6,891 nucleotides of DNA from an uncultured bacterium (GTDB lineage Bacteria > Desulfobacterota > Desulfobulbia > Desulfobulbales > Desulfobulbaceae). The translations under genes were made by a program, and so were the position numbers. This document shows, piece after piece, positions 5,961 through 6,891 of this stretch. The DNA lies in the NCBI GenBank assembly GCA_903842475.1, contig CAIMMA010000162.1, forward strand, positions 1 to 6,891. Reading direction: 5' to 3'. Within the stretch, counting starts at the first letter, position 1; each line of letters opens with the position of its first letter. Under the pieces are notes generated by a model. That model had not been told where the DNA came from. It saw only the letters and a list, made by a program, of their open reading frames with translations, and ran no database searches.

Positions 5961-6891
5961 TCAATCCGCCGAGCAGAGCATACGGATGGTCTCCGCCCGC
6001 TCATTGATGCCGCGCCTGAGCATTTCATGGTTGTAGGCGGCGATCACATCCTGTCGCTTGAGCATCCCCAGCACCCAGGGTTCTTCCAGGGATTCCACCA
6101 CCGGAATTTCATCGATGCCTTTTATATCAAAAAGTTTCATCGCCTCATAGAGATTGGTGTCCGGGGTGAGCATGATGACCTCGCGGGTACAGATGGCCCC
6201 GACCAGGTGACAGACCCGTTCCTCCTCACTATGCAGGATGGTTTTGACATCCTGCATCGACACCACCCCGACCATCAGCCCCTTATGGTTGACCACCGGG
6301 AAATAGAAACTGTTCCGGGCAAAACGGAACAGTTCGAGCAGATGATTGATATTCGCGGTCTCGCTGATAAAATCGACTTCCTCGGTAATCGCCTTGCCGA
6401 CTTTAATCGATTTCATGATCGCCACCTCGCGGCCCTCATGAATATCGATACCTTCGCGGGTGAAATCAACGGTGTCGATGGAATCGTCGTACAGCCAGGA
6501 GGCGGTCACGGTGCCGAGGACCGCAGTCAGCATCACCGGGATAATAATCATATAATTGCCGGTCATCTCAAACAGGAGAAAGATGGCGGTGAGCGGCGCA
6601 TGGGTGGAGGCAGCCAGAAACGCGCCGATACCGACCGTGGCGTAGGCGCCGGCGGTGGCGGTGTATTCGGGAAAGAAGTGATGCACGATCCCGCCATAGG
6701 CCCCGCCCAGCACGGCGCCGATAAACAGCGAAGGAGCGAAAACTCCGCCGGCGCCGCCGGACCCCAGGGTGATGGCGGTGGCCACGGACTTGAGCAAAAC
6801 CAGGACCATCATCCGCCACACCAGAGTTTCGCCTGCCAGCGTCTTGGCCATATACTCATAGCCGTTGCCCATGACCTGCGGAAAAAAAATC
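5961..6891 (-). CDS. CLC chloride channel/antiporter with C-terminal CBS pair (5' end outside window)
   Basis: This is an inner-membrane CLC-family anion channel or H+/Cl- exchanger. The frame is open to the right edge, and the PQVMGNGY stretch there (6881-6858) is internal to the family, so the Met at 6872 is not the true start. Counting from that Met: GSGGAGGVFAPSLFIGA (38-53) holds the GxFxP anion-selectivity loop, and Y107 in EMTGNYMIIIPVM matches the chloride-coordinating Tyr of E. coli ClcA. Membrane helices occupy about 18-125. Two CBS domains follow (about 157-212 and 227-282), probably binding adenine nucleotides to gate transport; E. coli ClcA lacks them. The GSGIP and GREGP motifs and the gating glutamate lie outside the window, so channel versus exchanger cannot be decided. 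The C-terminus is complete, ending at 5961. Confidence 0.93.
   Translation of the reverse strand, partial: IFFPQVMGNGYEYMAKTLAGETLVWRMMVLVLLKSVATAITLGSGGAGGVFAPSLFIGAVLGGAYGGIVHHFFPEYTATAGAYATVGIGAFLAASTHAPLTAIFLLFEMTGNYMIIIPVMLTAVLGTVTASWLYDDSIDTVDFTREGIDIHEGREVAIMKSIKVGKAITEEVDFISETANINHLLELFRFARNSFYFPVVNHKGLMVGVVSMQDVKTILHSEEERVCHLVGAICTREVIMLTPDTNLYEAMKLFDIKGIDEIPVVESLEEPWVLGMLKRQDVIAAYNHEMLRRGINERAETIRMLCSAD

Overview
The window looks like a piece of a GC-rich (roughly 60%) Gram-negative chromosome. It is most probably a Desulfuromonadales/Geobacter-like member of the former deltaproteobacteria. That placement is inferred from an OmpA-type envelope protein and from a phasin-like plus UbiB-type kinase pair next to a stand-alone RapZ C-terminal domain; it was not tested by any search. 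Next to this ordinary chromosome sits the platform end of a chromosomal integron.

Left part (1-2039), the integron. A tyrosine recombinase at 726-2039 (+) carries the extra segment found only in integron integrases (IntI), all the catalytic residues, and an unusual N-terminal extension of about 125 residues. Divergent from it, on the minus strand, lie in order a near-consensus promoter (Pc candidate, 584-611), an attI-like simple site (523-542), and the start of a gene (515 down to the window edge). That gene was easy to overlook because it has no stop inside the window. It encodes a SIR2-family NAD-binding/NADase domain with the nucleotide-binding loop, the catalytic Asn motif and the catalytic His motif. 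Its start codon lies 13 bases past the proposed crossover point and its DNA is only about 30% GC. This is the layout expected of the first cassette of an integron array. The most interesting reading of the window is therefore an anti-phage-type SIR2 effector captured as the first, promoter-proximal cassette of a chromosomal integron.

Middle (2040-2398) is a 359-base stretch without a convincing gene. Its one notable element is an AT-rich inverted repeat at 2241-2272.

Right part (2399-6891) is a run of minus-strand chromosomal genes. Reading in their direction they are: a CLC chloride channel/antiporter with a CBS pair (5' end outside the window), an OmpA-domain periplasmic/outer-membrane protein with its own good promoter, a stand-alone RapZ C-terminal domain protein, a small phasin-like coiled-coil protein, and a UbiB/ABC1 atypical kinase with two C-terminal membrane helices. 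Spacing suggests ompA to ubiB could be one transcript (gaps 36, 72 and 10 bases), with the phasin-like gene and ubiB probably translationally coupled. These genes have no evident functional link to the integron, which lies just beyond the 3' end of ubiB.
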